Positions 1 to 6,656 of a stretch of DNA of 6,764 nucleotides are shown here, piece by piece (positions within the stretch are counted from its first letter, which is position 1; every line of letters starts with the position of its first letter). The translations under genes and the position numbers were made by a program. A model generated the notes under the pieces. That model saw only the letters and a program-made list of their open reading frames with translations, did no database searches and was not told where the DNA came from. This DNA comes from an uncultured Desulfobacterales bacterium (lineage in GTDB: Bacteria; Desulfobacterota; Desulfobacteria; Desulfobacterales; UBA11574): the NCBI GenBank assembly GCA_937925895.1, contig CALANC010000048.1:1-6764 (forward strand). The letters are read 5' to 3'.

Positions 1-35
1 TCATAGGATCGATCCCGCTCCCCTGCTCCCTGATG

Positions 36-1061
36 TTACTGTTCGTCAAGTTCCTGTCTAAGATCTCTTGACATGAGTCTGATGCAGGCATCTTTTGGTG
101 GTACGTTGTCATAAAGAATATGGTAAACTTCATGAGAGATAGGCATTTCAACACCAAGTTTTCGCGACAGGTTGTAAACCGATTTGGCTGTTTTAACCCC
201 TTCCGCCACCGTCTGCGTTTCAGAGAGGATATCCTTTAACTTCATGCCCTGGCCAATCTTTTTCCCCACCATATGATTCCTGCTGAGATCTCCTGTACAG
301 GTGAGGATGAGATCTCCTACCCCCGCTATTCCGGCAAAAGTGTGCGGGTTGGCCCCCATCCGTAAGCCCAATCTGCGAATCTCGGTTAATCCTCTGGTTA
401 TCAGGGCCGCTCTTGTATTTAACCCAAGGCCGAGACCGTCGACAATCCCGGAAGCGATGGCAATGATATTCTTTACCGCACCTCCCAACTCAACGCCTAT
501 CATGTCATTGTTGGTATACACCCTGAAATATGATGTCGCAAATACACGCTGAACATTCTCTGCAACCTGTAGATCGCGCGATGCAACCGACACAACCGTA
601 GGAAATTGCATTGCAACCTCCTTCGCAAAGCTCGGACCGGAAAGGACGGCAAAAGCATTTTCCTGGATTTCAGGAAGGGTTTCTCTGAGCACCCCGGACA
701 TGGTCAGGTGGGTGTGGTTCTCAATTCCCTTGGAGGCTGATACAAGGATCGAATTTGAAGAAACATGGCCGGACATGTTCCGGGATATCTGGCGCATAAC
801 ATGAGACGGAACCACAATCGCTATTAGATCTTTTCCCGAAACGACTTCGGTAATATCATTGGAAGGAGATATATTTGTTGACAGTGAAAATCCGGGATGA
901 AAAATTTTGTTTTCTCTGTAGGTTTCAATCTGGTCTTTGACTTCCTTCTCGAATGCCCACAGGTCTATTTTAAAACCTTTCCAAGCCAAAAGGTTGGCAA
1001 TTGCTGTGCCCCAGCTTCCGGCGCCCACTACACCGATCTTCATCTCATTTTTTTGAATCAC
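36..1061 (-). CDS. gpsA: NAD(P)H-dependent glycerol-3-phosphate dehydrogenase
   Basis: This cytosolic enzyme reduces dihydroxyacetone phosphate to sn-glycerol 3-phosphate, the backbone precursor of phospholipids. The 341 residues match the usual family length of about 335-340. The N-terminal Rossmann fold shows the nucleotide-binding loop GAGSWG at 13-18. Other family blocks are KGIE at 111-114, SGPSFAKEVA at 141-150, ELGGAVKN at 191-198 with the expected catalytic lysine K197, NTRAALITRGL at 215-225 and GDLILTCTG at 249-257. The start chosen is GTG at 1061, whose first base is the last base of the gyrA TAG stop (TAGTG). An ATG at 1043 would give the common N-terminus MKIGVVGAG and is a real alternative. 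Only a weak AGG precedes the GTG, and nothing better precedes the ATG. The overlap suggests translation coupled to gyrA. Identification is very secure; only the start is uncertain. Confidence 0.97.
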   Translation of the reverse strand: MIQKNEMKIGVVGAGSWGTAIANLLAWKGFKIDLWAFEKEVKDQIETYRENKIFHPGFSLSTNISPSNDITEVVSGKDLIAIVVPSHVMRQISRNMSGHVSSNSILVSASKGIENHTHLTMSGVLRETLPEIQENAFAVLSGPSFAKEVAMQFPTVVSVASRDLQVAENVQRVFATSYFRVYTNNDMIGVELGGAVKNIIAIASGIVDGLGLGLNTRAALITRGLTEIRRLGLRMGANPHTFAGIAGVGDLILTCTGDLSRNHMVGKKIGQGMKLKDILSETQTVAEGVKTAKSVYNLSRKLGVEMPISHEVYHILYDNVPPKDACIRLMSRDLRQELDEQ

Positions 1062-3496
1062 TAACTTAAACCTGTTTTCTCCACCAGCCTGGCCACCCCC
1101 ACGACCTTTTCTTCCGGCATCATTCCCACAAGTTTTACTCCCTGCGTGTTGCGGCTAATCACTGAAATACTACTGACAGACATGCGGATTAACTTACCGC
1201 TGTCACTCATGAGCATCAGATCGTCATCGTCGCCAACAAGGAGAATGGACACCACCTGTCCGTTCCGCTCACTGGTCTTGATGGTAATAACCCCTTTGCC
1301 GCCGCGTCTGTGGAGAGGATATTCATCGATAGAAGTTCTTTTTCCATATCCGTTCTCCGTTGCGGTAAAAAGCGTTTGACCGTGACTTAAAACCTCCATT
1401 CCGACAATCCGATCACCGGTACCAAGCCTCAATCCGCGAACACCCCTGGCAACGCGCCCGGTTGGGCGGACATCAGATTCGTGAAAGCGGGTCGATTTCC
1501 CCATTGCAGAACCCAAGAAGACATTCTGGGTCCCGTCGGTAATCCTTGCTTCAATCAACTCATCACCGGGAACAAGATCTAAGGCAATAATGCCGCCGGT
1601 TCTGGGCCTGCTGTACGCCATAATATCAGTCTTTTTAACCAGGCCGCCTCCGGTCGCCATTATAATGTAATTGCCGGGTTCAAATGCCGGAACAGCCAAA
1701 ACGGTTGTGAGTTTTTCGTCTCTTTCCAGATTAAGGAGATTCACAATCGCTTTGCCGCGACTCGTACGGCCGGCTTGAGGTATATCGTACACCTTGCACC
1801 AGTAAACTCTGCCCAAGTTTGTAAAAAAGAGGAAGGTGTGGTGGGTGGAAGCAACAAAGAGATCAGCAACAAAATCCTCTTCCCTAACCCCCATGGCTGT
1901 CTTGCCTTTGCCGCCACGATGTTGCTTCCGGTAAAGAGTGATCGGGTTTCGCTTTATGTAACCGTTTTTAGAAATCGTTACCACCATGTCCTCTTCGACA
2001 ATCATGTCTTCGATGGTTATCTCTTTTGTTGACTCAACGATCTCTGTCCGACGCGGGTCCCCGAACTCCTCCTGAATCTCGGTAAGCTCTTTCTTGATAA
2101 TATTTTCAACCAGTCGCTCACTGCTGAGAATTTCCTTGTACCAGGCGATATCTTTAAGAATATTTTTATATTCCTCGATTATTTTTTCCTGTTCAAGGCC
2201 GGTAAGCCGCTGCAGGCGCATATCCAGTATGGCTTGGGCCTGAGCCACCGTCAGATCGAAATTTTTTATCAGACCGGATTTGGCATCGTCAGGTGTTTTC
2301 GACTCCCTAATAAGAAAGACGACATCGTCAAGATTATCAAGGGCGATTTTCAGGCCTTCCAGAATGTGGGCTCGAACTTCAGCCTTTTTTAAATCATGCT
2401 GGGTTCTCCTGATGATGACCTCTTTGCGGTGAGAAATAAAGTGTTCCAGAATGTCTTTCAAAGAAAGAAGTTTGGGCTGGTTGTTGACCACGGCAAGGAA
2501 GATAACACCAAAACTGTTTTCCATCTGCGTATGTTTATACAGCTGGTTGAGGATTACCTCCGCAATCTGATCCCTTTTCAGCCCTATGGCTATACGCATA
2601 CCTTCTCTGTCTGATTCATCCCTTATATATCGTACGCCTTCGATCTGCTTTTGATTTATCAGAGACGCAATCTTTTCGATAAGCCTTGCCTTGTTGACCT
2701 GATAGGGGAGTTCATTGACAACAACGGTCTCTCTGCCGGTTCTTTTGTCTTTCTCGATAACCGCTCTTGCCCGTATCCGGATGATACCCCTTCCGGTTTT
2801 GTACGCATCGTGAATCCCCTTAGCGCCGTATACAATTCCGGCGGTCGGGAAATCAGGTCCGGGAATAATTTGGTTAAGTTGCTCCCAGGTAAGGTCCGGG
2901 TCGTCGATGATCGCCTTAGTGGCTTCAATCACCTCATAGAGGTTGTGCGGCGGGATGTTGGTAGCCATACCAACGGCAATACCGGAAGAACCGTTGACCA
3001 GGAGATTGGGCACTTTGGCCGGAAGTATGGTAGGTTCTGTCAATGATTCGTCATAATTGGCAACAAATTCAATTGTCTCTTTATCTAAATCCTCCAGCAT
3101 CTGATGTGCCACGCGCATCATTCTTACTTCCGTATACCGCATGGCAGCCGGAGGATCCCCGTCGACGGAACCAAAATTGCCCTGACCGTCAATCAGGGGA
3201 TATCGCAAAGAAAAGTCCTGGGCCATTCGTACGATTGCATCATACACCGCCGTGTCTCCGTGGGGATGGTATTTACCGATAACATCCCCGACGATACGGG
3301 CAGATTTTTTATGCGCTTTGTTCCAATCGTTCTTCAGCTCGTGCATTGCAAACAGTATGCGGCGATGAACCGGCTTCAGGCCGTCGCGCACTTCAGGAAG
3401 CGCTCTGCCTATGATCACGCTCATGGCATAATCGAGATACGATTTTTTCATCTCGCTCTCGATGCTTATTTGAGGTAATTTTTCCGTATGTAACAT
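1061..3496 (-). CDS. gyrA: DNA gyrase subunit A
   Basis: GyrA is the DNA breakage-reunion subunit of the A2B2 gyrase, which introduces negative supercoils using ATP hydrolysed by GyrB. Its 811 residues compare with 875 in E. coli. The winged-helix/tower N-terminal part opens with [20 protein letters not shown] (19-38) and carries the catalytic tyrosine Y121 in [10 protein letters not shown]. The quinolone-determining region includes [10 protein letters not shown] (77-86), with T82 and D86 at the E. coli S83 and D87 positions. The C-terminal beta-pinwheel starts near residue 490 and has the GyrA box QHRGGKG at 525-531, which points to GyrA rather than ParC. A second box-like RRGGKG lies at 730-735. 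The protein ends VEKTGLS without the acidic tail of E. coli. A Shine-Dalgarno AGGTG lies five bases before the ATG. gyrB is not adjacent. gpsA follows with a one-base overlap. Confidence 0.98.
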   Translation of the reverse strand: MLHTEKLPQISIESEMKKSYLDYAMSVIIGRALPEVRDGLKPVHRRILFAMHELKNDWNKAHKKSARIVGDVIGKYHPHGDTAVYDAIVRMAQDFSLRYPLIDGQGNFGSVDGDPPAAMRYTEVRMMRVAHQMLEDLDKETIEFVANYDESLTEPTILPAKVPNLLVNGSSGIAVGMATNIPPHNLYEVIEATKAIIDDPDLTWEQLNQIIPGPDFPTAGIVYGAKGIHDAYKTGRGIIRIRARAVIEKDKRTGRETVVVNELPYQVNKARLIEKIASLINQKQIEGVRYIRDESDREGMRIAIGLKRDQIAEVILNQLYKHTQMENSFGVIFLAVVNNQPKLLSLKDILEHFISHRKEVIIRRTQHDLKKAEVRAHILEGLKIALDNLDDVVFLIRESKTPDDAKSGLIKNFDLTVAQAQAILDMRLQRLTGLEQEKIIEEYKNILKDIAWYKEILSSERLVENIIKKELTEIQEEFGDPRRTEIVESTKEITIEDMIVEEDMVVTISKNGYIKRNPITLYRKQHRGGKGKTAMGVREEDFVADLFVASTHHTFLFFTNLGRVYWCKVYDIPQAGRTSRGKAIVNLLNLERDEKLTTVLAVPAFEPGNYIIMATGGGLVKKTDIMAYSRPRTGGIIALDLVPGDELIEARITDGTQNVFLGSAMGKSTRFHESDVRPTGRVARGVRGLRLGTGDRIVGMEVLSHGQTLFTATENGYGKRTSIDEYPLHRRGGKGVITIKTSERNGQVVSILLVGDDDDLMLMSDSGKLIRMSVSSISVISRNTQGVKLVGMMPEEKVVGVARLVEKTGLS

Positions 3497-3501
3497 ATTA
3501 A

Positions 3502-3506
3502 CACCT
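3502..3506 (-). promoter_or_regulatory. ribosome binding site of gyrA
   Basis: On the minus strand AGGTG is followed by TTAAT and then the ATG at 3496, a spacing of five bases. It supports the start giving MLHTEKLPQ, which aligns with the usual GyrA N-terminus about a dozen residues before SYLDYAMS. Confidence 0.6.
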
Positions 3507-3562
3507 GGTTGATAGTGTGCTGCCTAATACTCTGTTAGAAAATTTTTTTGAAATTCTGAACG

Positions 3563-4642
3563 TTAACAATCGTTGTTGGGAGCAACCAGCTCCTGGTAAC
3601 TGGCATAATAGATATCCGTCAATGTTAAAAAGCCGGTTACAATCAGGGGGCCATAAATAATCCCCAGGATCCCGAAAAGCTTCAAGCCACCGATTATGGA
3701 TAAAAAAACCAAAAGCGTGTGCATTTTAACACGTTGCCCCACCAATTTGGGTTTAATTAGATATTCGACACCTCCCGAGAGGATAAAATAAAAAATGACA
3801 AAAAATATTCCAGCGGCAATGCGGCCTTTTAAAAACAGATAAATGGCTGCAGGAATAAATACAGCCCCGATTCCTATAATGGGAAGAAACGCGAGCAATC
3901 CCATGATTACGCCCCACAAGAATGCCGACTTTAATCCGAATAGCCAAAAAACAATCCCGCCCGATACGCCCTGAATCAGGCCTCCCAGCCCATTTCCGAT
4001 AAGAATGGCTCCGGACATGTCTTTAAATTTTTGAATCAGCTTCTCATCATGCTCTTTGGGTAGCGGAGAAAGGGTTACGATAAACGAAAGGAGTCTGTCA
4101 CCGTCAATTAAGAGATAGTAAATTACAAGAACCATAAAAAAGAAGTATACCACAAATTTTAAAACGTTTGAGGCGATAGAGCTGGCCTGTTCATACAAAA
4201 AAAGACCCACCACCTTGCCGAGTTCTGACAGCACCTTATTGAGTTGTTCACCTGTAATCTCTATATTAAGATTTGCTAATACGAGGTTTGCTCTTTCAAG
4301 GATTTTACTGTTTTCAAGAACAGTCTTGACCTGGTCACTTATTGCAGCTCCCTTTCCCATAAGATACAATCCGTATGCCTCTTTGGAAAGAATGCCGACA
4401 AAAAAGACGGTGGGTATGAAAAGAATAATAAAGACCAACACACAGGTCAGAAATGATGCGGTAGCGGGACTAATTTTTCGGGTTAAGTAATTGTAAAACG
4501 GCTTGAAAATGCCGGTTACGACAGCGGCAAGAATCAGGACGGACACAAAGGGTAACAGAAGCCAGCCAAGCATAAAAGCTGAAATTAAAAAAAGAGCCAG
4601 AAAGAACCACAAAATCATACTGCGTGAAGTTTTATCTTGCAT
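3563..4642 (-). CDS. AI-2E / YdiK-family membrane permease
   Basis: This is a polytopic inner-membrane protein of 359 residues, the normal size for the AI-2E transporter family (PerM/YdiK/TqsA type). Members have been linked to export of the signal autoinducer-2 or to ion/proton antiport, but the sequence does not say which applies here. Hydrophobic segments lie at about 9-26, 28-47, 63-86, 157-179, 212-234, 240-270, 275-291 and 308-342, with a hydrophilic stretch at 87-155 expected to lie outside the bilayer. Family landmarks are LSPLPKEHDEKLIQKF (191-206), GNGLGGLIQGVSGGIVFWLFG (216-236), the P-I-I-G-I-G turn at 254-259, IKPKLVG (296-302) and GGLKLFGILGIIYGPLIV (318-335). A strong Shine-Dalgarno GGAGG sits four bases before the ATG. 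gyrA starts 66 bp downstream with no clear terminator between, so co-transcription is possible. No luxS or quorum-sensing gene is in view. Confidence 0.9.
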   Translation of the reverse strand: MQDKTSRSMILWFFLALFLISAFMLGWLLLPFVSVLILAAVVTGIFKPFYNYLTRKISPATASFLTCVLVFIILFIPTVFFVGILSKEAYGLYLMGKGAAISDQVKTVLENSKILERANLVLANLNIEITGEQLNKVLSELGKVVGLFLYEQASSIASNVLKFVVYFFFMVLVIYYLLIDGDRLLSFIVTLSPLPKEHDEKLIQKFKDMSGAILIGNGLGGLIQGVSGGIVFWLFGLKSAFLWGVIMGLLAFLPIIGIGAVFIPAAIYLFLKGRIAAGIFFVIFYFILSGGVEYLIKPKLVGQRVKMHTLLVFLSIIGGLKLFGILGIIYGPLIVTGFLTLTDIYYASYQELVAPNNDC

Positions 4643-4646
4643 TCTT

Positions 4647-4651
4647 CCTCC
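4647..4651 (-). promoter_or_regulatory. strong ribosome binding site of the permease gene
   Basis: On the minus strand GGAGG is followed by AAGA and then the ATG at 4642. This near-consensus Shine-Dalgarno fixes the start giving MQDKTSRSMI. Confidence 0.75.
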
Positions 4652-4668
4652 AGTTTAAAATAAACACC

Positions 4669-4680
4669 AGGCGCGCGCCT
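4669..4680. repeat. 12-bp perfect GC palindrome upstream of the permease gene
   Basis: AGGCGCGCGCCT is a perfect 12-bp palindrome lying 27 bp upstream of the permease start, in an otherwise AT-rich stretch. Its position between the upstream terminator and the ribosome binding site is where a promoter or operator would be expected. I could not find a convincing -35/-10 pair around it; TATTTT just downstream on the minus strand is only a weak -10 candidate. Its function is unknown; an operator or an RNA hairpin in the leader are both possible. Confidence 0.5.
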
Positions 4681-4732
4681 CAAAAATGGGGCAATGTGTT
4701 CCCAAGATAACGAACCAGGAAAATAATTTTGG

Positions 4733-4784
4733 AAAAAAAATCCACGACGCACCTATCCCCGTTAGGGAATAGATGGTGTCGTGG
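4733..4784 (-). terminator. intrinsic terminator after the small membrane protein gene
   Basis: Read on the minus strand, a hairpin with a perfect 7-bp outer stem (CCACGAC with GTCGTGG, 4742-4748 and 4778-4784) encloses an 8-bp inner stem (CTATTCCC with GGGGATAG, one G-U pair) and a TAAC loop. A short mismatched internal loop separates the stems. It is followed by A and then eight T (4740-4733). It lies 44 bp past the stop of the 51-residue gene and 90 bp before the permease start, so it should separate the two transcripts. Confidence 0.88.
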
Positions 4785-4828
4785 TTATTATCGAGAAAGG
4801 CATCGTGCAAAGTTGAAGGATAGGCGAT

Positions 4829-4984
4829 TTACTTGCTTGCAATTCCGCCGGCCACCAAAATAAGAAGTATTTCATACACGAAAACCGGAACATAGCTGTG
4901 AAAATAATCATAAATAATGCCACCACCAATAATAGCCGGAACAGCAAAAAACACCAGAATACCCAACCTTCTGCTAATGTTCAT
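4829..4984 (-). CDS. small two-helix membrane protein, function unknown
   Basis: This is a 51-residue reading frame, ATG at 4984 to TAA at 4829-4831. The product starts MNISRRLGIL and ends LVAGGIASK. It has two hydrophobic segments, about 7-24 (LGILVFFAVPAIIGGGII) and 32-49 (VPVFVYEILLILVAGGIA), joined by a short polar turn YDYFHSY. Two arginines before the first helix and a lysine at the C-terminus suggest both ends face the cytoplasm with the turn in the periplasm. Support for a real gene comes from a GGGAG Shine-Dalgarno ten bases before the ATG, a TATAAT about 50 bp upstream and a strong intrinsic terminator 44 bp downstream. I do not recognise the family, and no function is proposed. An overlapping 61-residue frame at 4762-4947 lies in a different phase and runs through the terminator hairpin, so I reject it. 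Confidence 0.72.
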   Translation of the reverse strand: MNISRRLGILVFFAVPAIIGGGIIYDYFHSYVPVFVYEILLILVAGGIASK

Positions 4985-5036
4985 TTGTAAAAATCTCCCG
5001 TGATCTTTTCTATGGGTTTAAAATCTAACAATCGAT

Positions 5037-5065
5037 ATTATAATTGTATAATGCGAGCTACAAAA
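5037..5065 (-). promoter_or_regulatory. candidate promoter of the small membrane protein gene
   Basis: On the minus strand a perfect TATAAT lies at 5042-5037, about 53 bp upstream of the ATG. The -35 position holds only a T-rich TTTTGT/TTTGTA, far from TTGACA, so this rests on the -10 alone. The local AT-richness offers other TATAAT matches on the plus strand (5039-5044, 5047-5052), which lowers the weight of the match. Confidence 0.35.
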
Positions 5066-5080
5066 AACACCCATTATGCT

Positions 5081-5222
5081 GAGACCTTTGAAAATTGTTC
5101 AATTTTGTTCAAGGTCAAGGAAGGCGAAAATTTTAATCACAGGCATACATTGAGTATTTCGCGGATTAAAATTTGAGCCTGACACCGAGATTGGGCAAAA
5201 GGGGGCATTTTTCAAAGGTCTC
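5081..5222. repeat. 142-bp nested palindromic element, MITE-like
   Basis: The ends are perfect 14-bp inverted repeats: GAGACCTTTGAAAA at 5081-5094 and its complement TTTTCAAAGGTCTC at 5209-5222. A second, inner inverted repeat matches at 15 of 17 positions (5122-5138 with 5164-5180), with a core AAATTTTAATC / GATTAAAATTT and a 25-base loop. A third small palindrome AAAATTG-TT-CAATTTT lies at 5091-5106. No protein is encoded. The size, terminal repeats and intergenic position fit a miniature inverted-repeat transposable element or a dispersed repeat. Flanking bases show no clear target-site duplication (ATGCT left, CATAG right). Which insertion-sequence family could mobilise it cannot be told from here. 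A structured RNA or protein-binding site is the alternative. Confidence 0.7.
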
Positions 5223-5307
5223 CATAGGTTTGTAGCAATAACAGTTAATTAAGTAAAGAAAAAACAGACGATACGGCGTAATTTTTAAAAAAAATGTCAA
5301 CGAGTAT

Positions 5308-5336
5308 TTGACAAGTTAATTTAGCTCTAATAGATT
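5308..5336 (+). promoter_or_regulatory. sigma-70 type promoter of the NRDE gene
   Basis: A perfect -35 TTGACA (5308-5313) is followed after exactly 17 bp by TAGATT (5331-5336, four of six consensus positions). Transcription would start near 5343, leaving a leader of about 26 bases. The A/T tract around 5281-5295 lies upstream of the -35 and could act as an UP element. Confidence 0.65.
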
Positions 5337-5368
5337 ATTATTCTTATTAATCTGGAGCCTAAAGAAAG

Positions 5369-6148
5369 ATGTGCCTAATCCTTTTTTCATATGACACCCA
5401 CCCTGTTTACCGGCTCGTGCTAGCTGCCAACAGAGACGAATATTACAACCGCCCGACAAGCCCCCTTGCCTTCCAGGATGATAAACCGCATATTCTTTCG
5501 GGACGCGACCTCAAACACAACGGCATGTGGCTCGGTATCACCCGAACCGGCCGCTTTGCCGCCATTACAAATTTCAGGAACCCGGGTTGGCAAATTACCG
5601 ATGCACCTTCCCGGGGTTTTCTTGTCAGCAATTTCCTGGATGCCGATGAATCGCCCGAAAGTTATTTGGAACAGATCAAATCCATAGGACAAAACTATAA
5701 CGGTTTCAATGTTCTGGTCGGAGACAAATCAAACATATGGTTTTATTCAAACATAGGAAATGAAATTCAAGAGATACAACCCGGGCTGTATGGTCTGAGC
5801 AATAAATTCCTTGACACTCCGTGGCCTAAAATCGAAAAGGGAAAAGCCTGTCTTGAAAAGGTACTTGAGCAAAAAGAAAAACTAAACCCTAAAGACATAT
5901 TCCATATACTGAAAGACACCTCCTATCCGCCGGATAATATGCTTCCAGATACTGGAGTGGGTCTGGATTGGGAGCGTATTCTTTCTCCTCTCTTTATCAC
6001 CAGCCGATTTTACGGCACCCGCTCATCCTCGATTATCTTTGTGGAAAGAAACGGCAACATAACCTTTCTTGAGAGGACCTTTATCTCCGAAAACGGGGTT
6101 TCCAAGGAAGAAAAAACGAGGGAATTCAGCTTCGAGATATCGGGTTAA
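5369..6148 (+). CDS. NRDE family protein (TANGO2-like)
   Basis: This 259-residue protein of the NRDE family (TANGO2, formerly DUF833) carries the name-giving motif at 21-24 in AANRDEYYNRPT. It starts MCLILFSYD, with the conserved cysteine at position 2. Further family blocks are GTW-like GMWLGITRTGRFAAITNFR (52-70), SRGFLVSNFL (81-90), YNGFNVLVGD (110-119), YGLSNKFLDTPWPKI (141-155) and FYGTRSSSIIF (214-224). Family members are usually 240-280 residues, so this one is complete. The N-terminal Cys and fold recall Ntn hydrolases, and animal and bacterial relatives have been linked to haem trafficking. Neither activity is shown by this sequence. No signal peptide or membrane helix is seen, so it is probably cytosolic. 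GGAG lies 11 bases before the ATG. It has its own promoter and is followed by ssrA, which has a separate one. Confidence 0.92.
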   Translation: MCLILFSYDTHPVYRLVLAANRDEYYNRPTSPLAFQDDKPHILSGRDLKHNGMWLGITRTGRFAAITNFRNPGWQITDAPSRGFLVSNFLDADESPESYLEQIKSIGQNYNGFNVLVGDKSNIWFYSNIGNEIQEIQPGLYGLSNKFLDTPWPKIEKGKACLEKVLEQKEKLNPKDIFHILKDTSYPPDNMLPDTGVGLDWERILSPLFITSRFYGTRSSSIIFVERNGNITFLERTFISENGVSKEEKTREFSFEISG

Positions 6149-6167
6149 CTCAAACCTAAAACTGCAT

Positions 6168-6199
6168 GAAAATTGATACCTGCAGGTTCAATGGTTTTC
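6168..6199 (+). other. imperfect hairpin after the NRDE gene
   Basis: GAAAA-TTGA-(T)-ACC-TGCA-GGT-TCAA-(TGG)-TTTTC can fold into a 12-bp stem with two bulges, centred on the 10-bp palindrome ACCTGCAGGT. It starts 20 bases past the NRDE stop codon. There is no T-run after it, so it is at best a weak or factor-assisted terminator. Confidence 0.3.
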
Positions 6200-6218
6200 T
6201 GAAGCGGGTGTAAAAATC

Positions 6219-6247
6219 TTGACAAATAGGCAATTTTTGGTTATTCT
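6219..6247 (+). promoter_or_regulatory. promoter of ssrA
   Basis: A perfect -35 TTGACA (6219-6224) is followed after 17 bp by TATTCT (6242-6247, four of six consensus positions). The start would fall near 6254, giving a precursor with about 40 extra 5' bases to be removed at 6295, presumably by RNase P as for other tmRNAs. Confidence 0.65.
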
Positions 6248-6294
6248 TATCCAGCATAACATGTTCTTTCTCATATTACCGATTGAAAAAAATT

Positions 6295-6649
6295 GGGGGC
6301 GAAACGGCTTCGACGGGGATAAAGAAGCTCAGGTTGCATACCAAGCTCCTGGCCGCTTGTAAAAAGGCTGGAAAATAAATATAATCGCAGATGATTATAA
6401 CTACGCTTTAGCCGCTTAAAGGCTAACGTCCGGCCGGATGATTCCTGCTAATCCGGTTTGGGCGTCGACTAGCAGGATAGCTGATCCTGATTTCCTGTTG
6501 ACGGATTAGCGAACACTCTTACGGGATAGCCTATCATGCATCCTGCCTGAAGGAGACTTGAGAAGGCGAAAGCCAAAATTCAGGATATGTATGTAGAGGC
6601 CTTTGCAGAATATTTCCGGACGCGGGTTCGACTCCCGCCGCCTCCACCA
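6295..6649 (+). ncRNA. ssrA: transfer-messenger RNA (tmRNA)
   Basis: With SmpB, tmRNA rescues ribosomes stalled on broken mRNA and tags the nascent peptide for proteolysis. The 355-base gene is of the one-piece type. The 5' end GGGGGCG pairs with CGCCTCC (6639-6645) as a 7-bp acceptor stem whose third pair is G6297-U6643, the identity element for alanyl-tRNA synthetase. A discriminator A and an encoded CCA (6647-6649) follow. The D-like region shows the conserved GAAACGGCTTCGACGGGGA. The T arm is GCGGG-TTCGACT-CCCGC (6622-6638). Helix P2 can be seen in GCATAC (6336-6341) with GTATGT (6589-6594). Complementary blocks between 6420 and 6560, such as GCTAATCCG with CGGATTAGC, form the pseudoknot region. 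The tag frame is described separately. A run of seven T follows directly. Confidence 0.97.
6387..6419 (+). CDS. tmRNA proteolysis tag frame, ADDYNYALAA
   Basis: Translation resumes at GCA (6387) and reads ten codons, ADDYNYALAA, ending at TAA (6417-6419). The ALAA ending is the usual degron recognised by ClpXP-type proteases. The stretch ATAATC just upstream of the resume codon corresponds to the SmpB-dependent frame-setting segment of other tmRNAs. This frame lies inside ssrA and has no start codon or ribosome binding site of its own. Confidence 0.93.
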   Translation, partial: ADDYNYALAA

Positions 6650-6656
6650 TTTTTTT
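6650..6656 (+). terminator. T-run immediately after ssrA
   Basis: Seven T follow the encoded CCA directly. The T arm and acceptor stem of tmRNA supply GC-rich structure just upstream, so termination may occur here. The acceptor 3' strand lies between the T-arm hairpin and the T-run, so this is not a textbook intrinsic terminator, and no better hairpin is seen before the window ends. Confidence 0.35.

Larger units (their letters stand above)
4985..5368. other. divergent intergenic region
   Basis: This 384-bp gene-free stretch separates the minus-strand small membrane protein gene from the plus-strand NRDE gene. It holds the leader and candidate promoter of the former (to about 5065), a 142-bp nested palindrome (5081-5222), an AT-rich tract and the promoter of the NRDE gene (5308-5336). 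I found no coding frame with a ribosome binding site, no tRNA and no riboswitch that I recognise. Confidence 0.8.

Noticed and set aside
1..35. Possible start of a further minus-strand gene after gpsA (ATG at 4-2 behind a G-rich stretch)
   Set aside because: Only one codon is inside the window, so nothing supports it beyond a GGGGAG-like stretch upstream; no terminator is seen there either.
2651..3046. 131-residue plus-strand frame antisense to gyrA
   Set aside because: It lies wholly within the conserved gyrA coding region, has no family resemblance that I can see, and is one of several antisense shadows there.
3260..3301. Thr82 of GyrA as an acquired quinolone-resistance mutation
   Set aside because: Thr is a natural residue at this position in several bacterial lineages; without a reference from the same species no resistance claim can be made.
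3497..3562. Terminator or strong promoter between the permease gene and gyrA
   Set aside because: Only a weak TTTCAA / TATTAG pair with 18-bp spacing and a poor AT stem are visible; neither is good enough to call.
4762..4947. Minus-strand 61-residue hydrophobic frame
   Set aside because: It overlaps the 51-residue gene in another phase, lacks a Shine-Dalgarno and ends inside the terminator hairpin.
5036..5052. Plus-strand TATAAT matches (5039-5044 and 5047-5052) as promoters
   Set aside because: No usable -35 lies 16-18 bp upstream, and no plus-strand gene follows before the palindromic element; AT-rich composition explains them.
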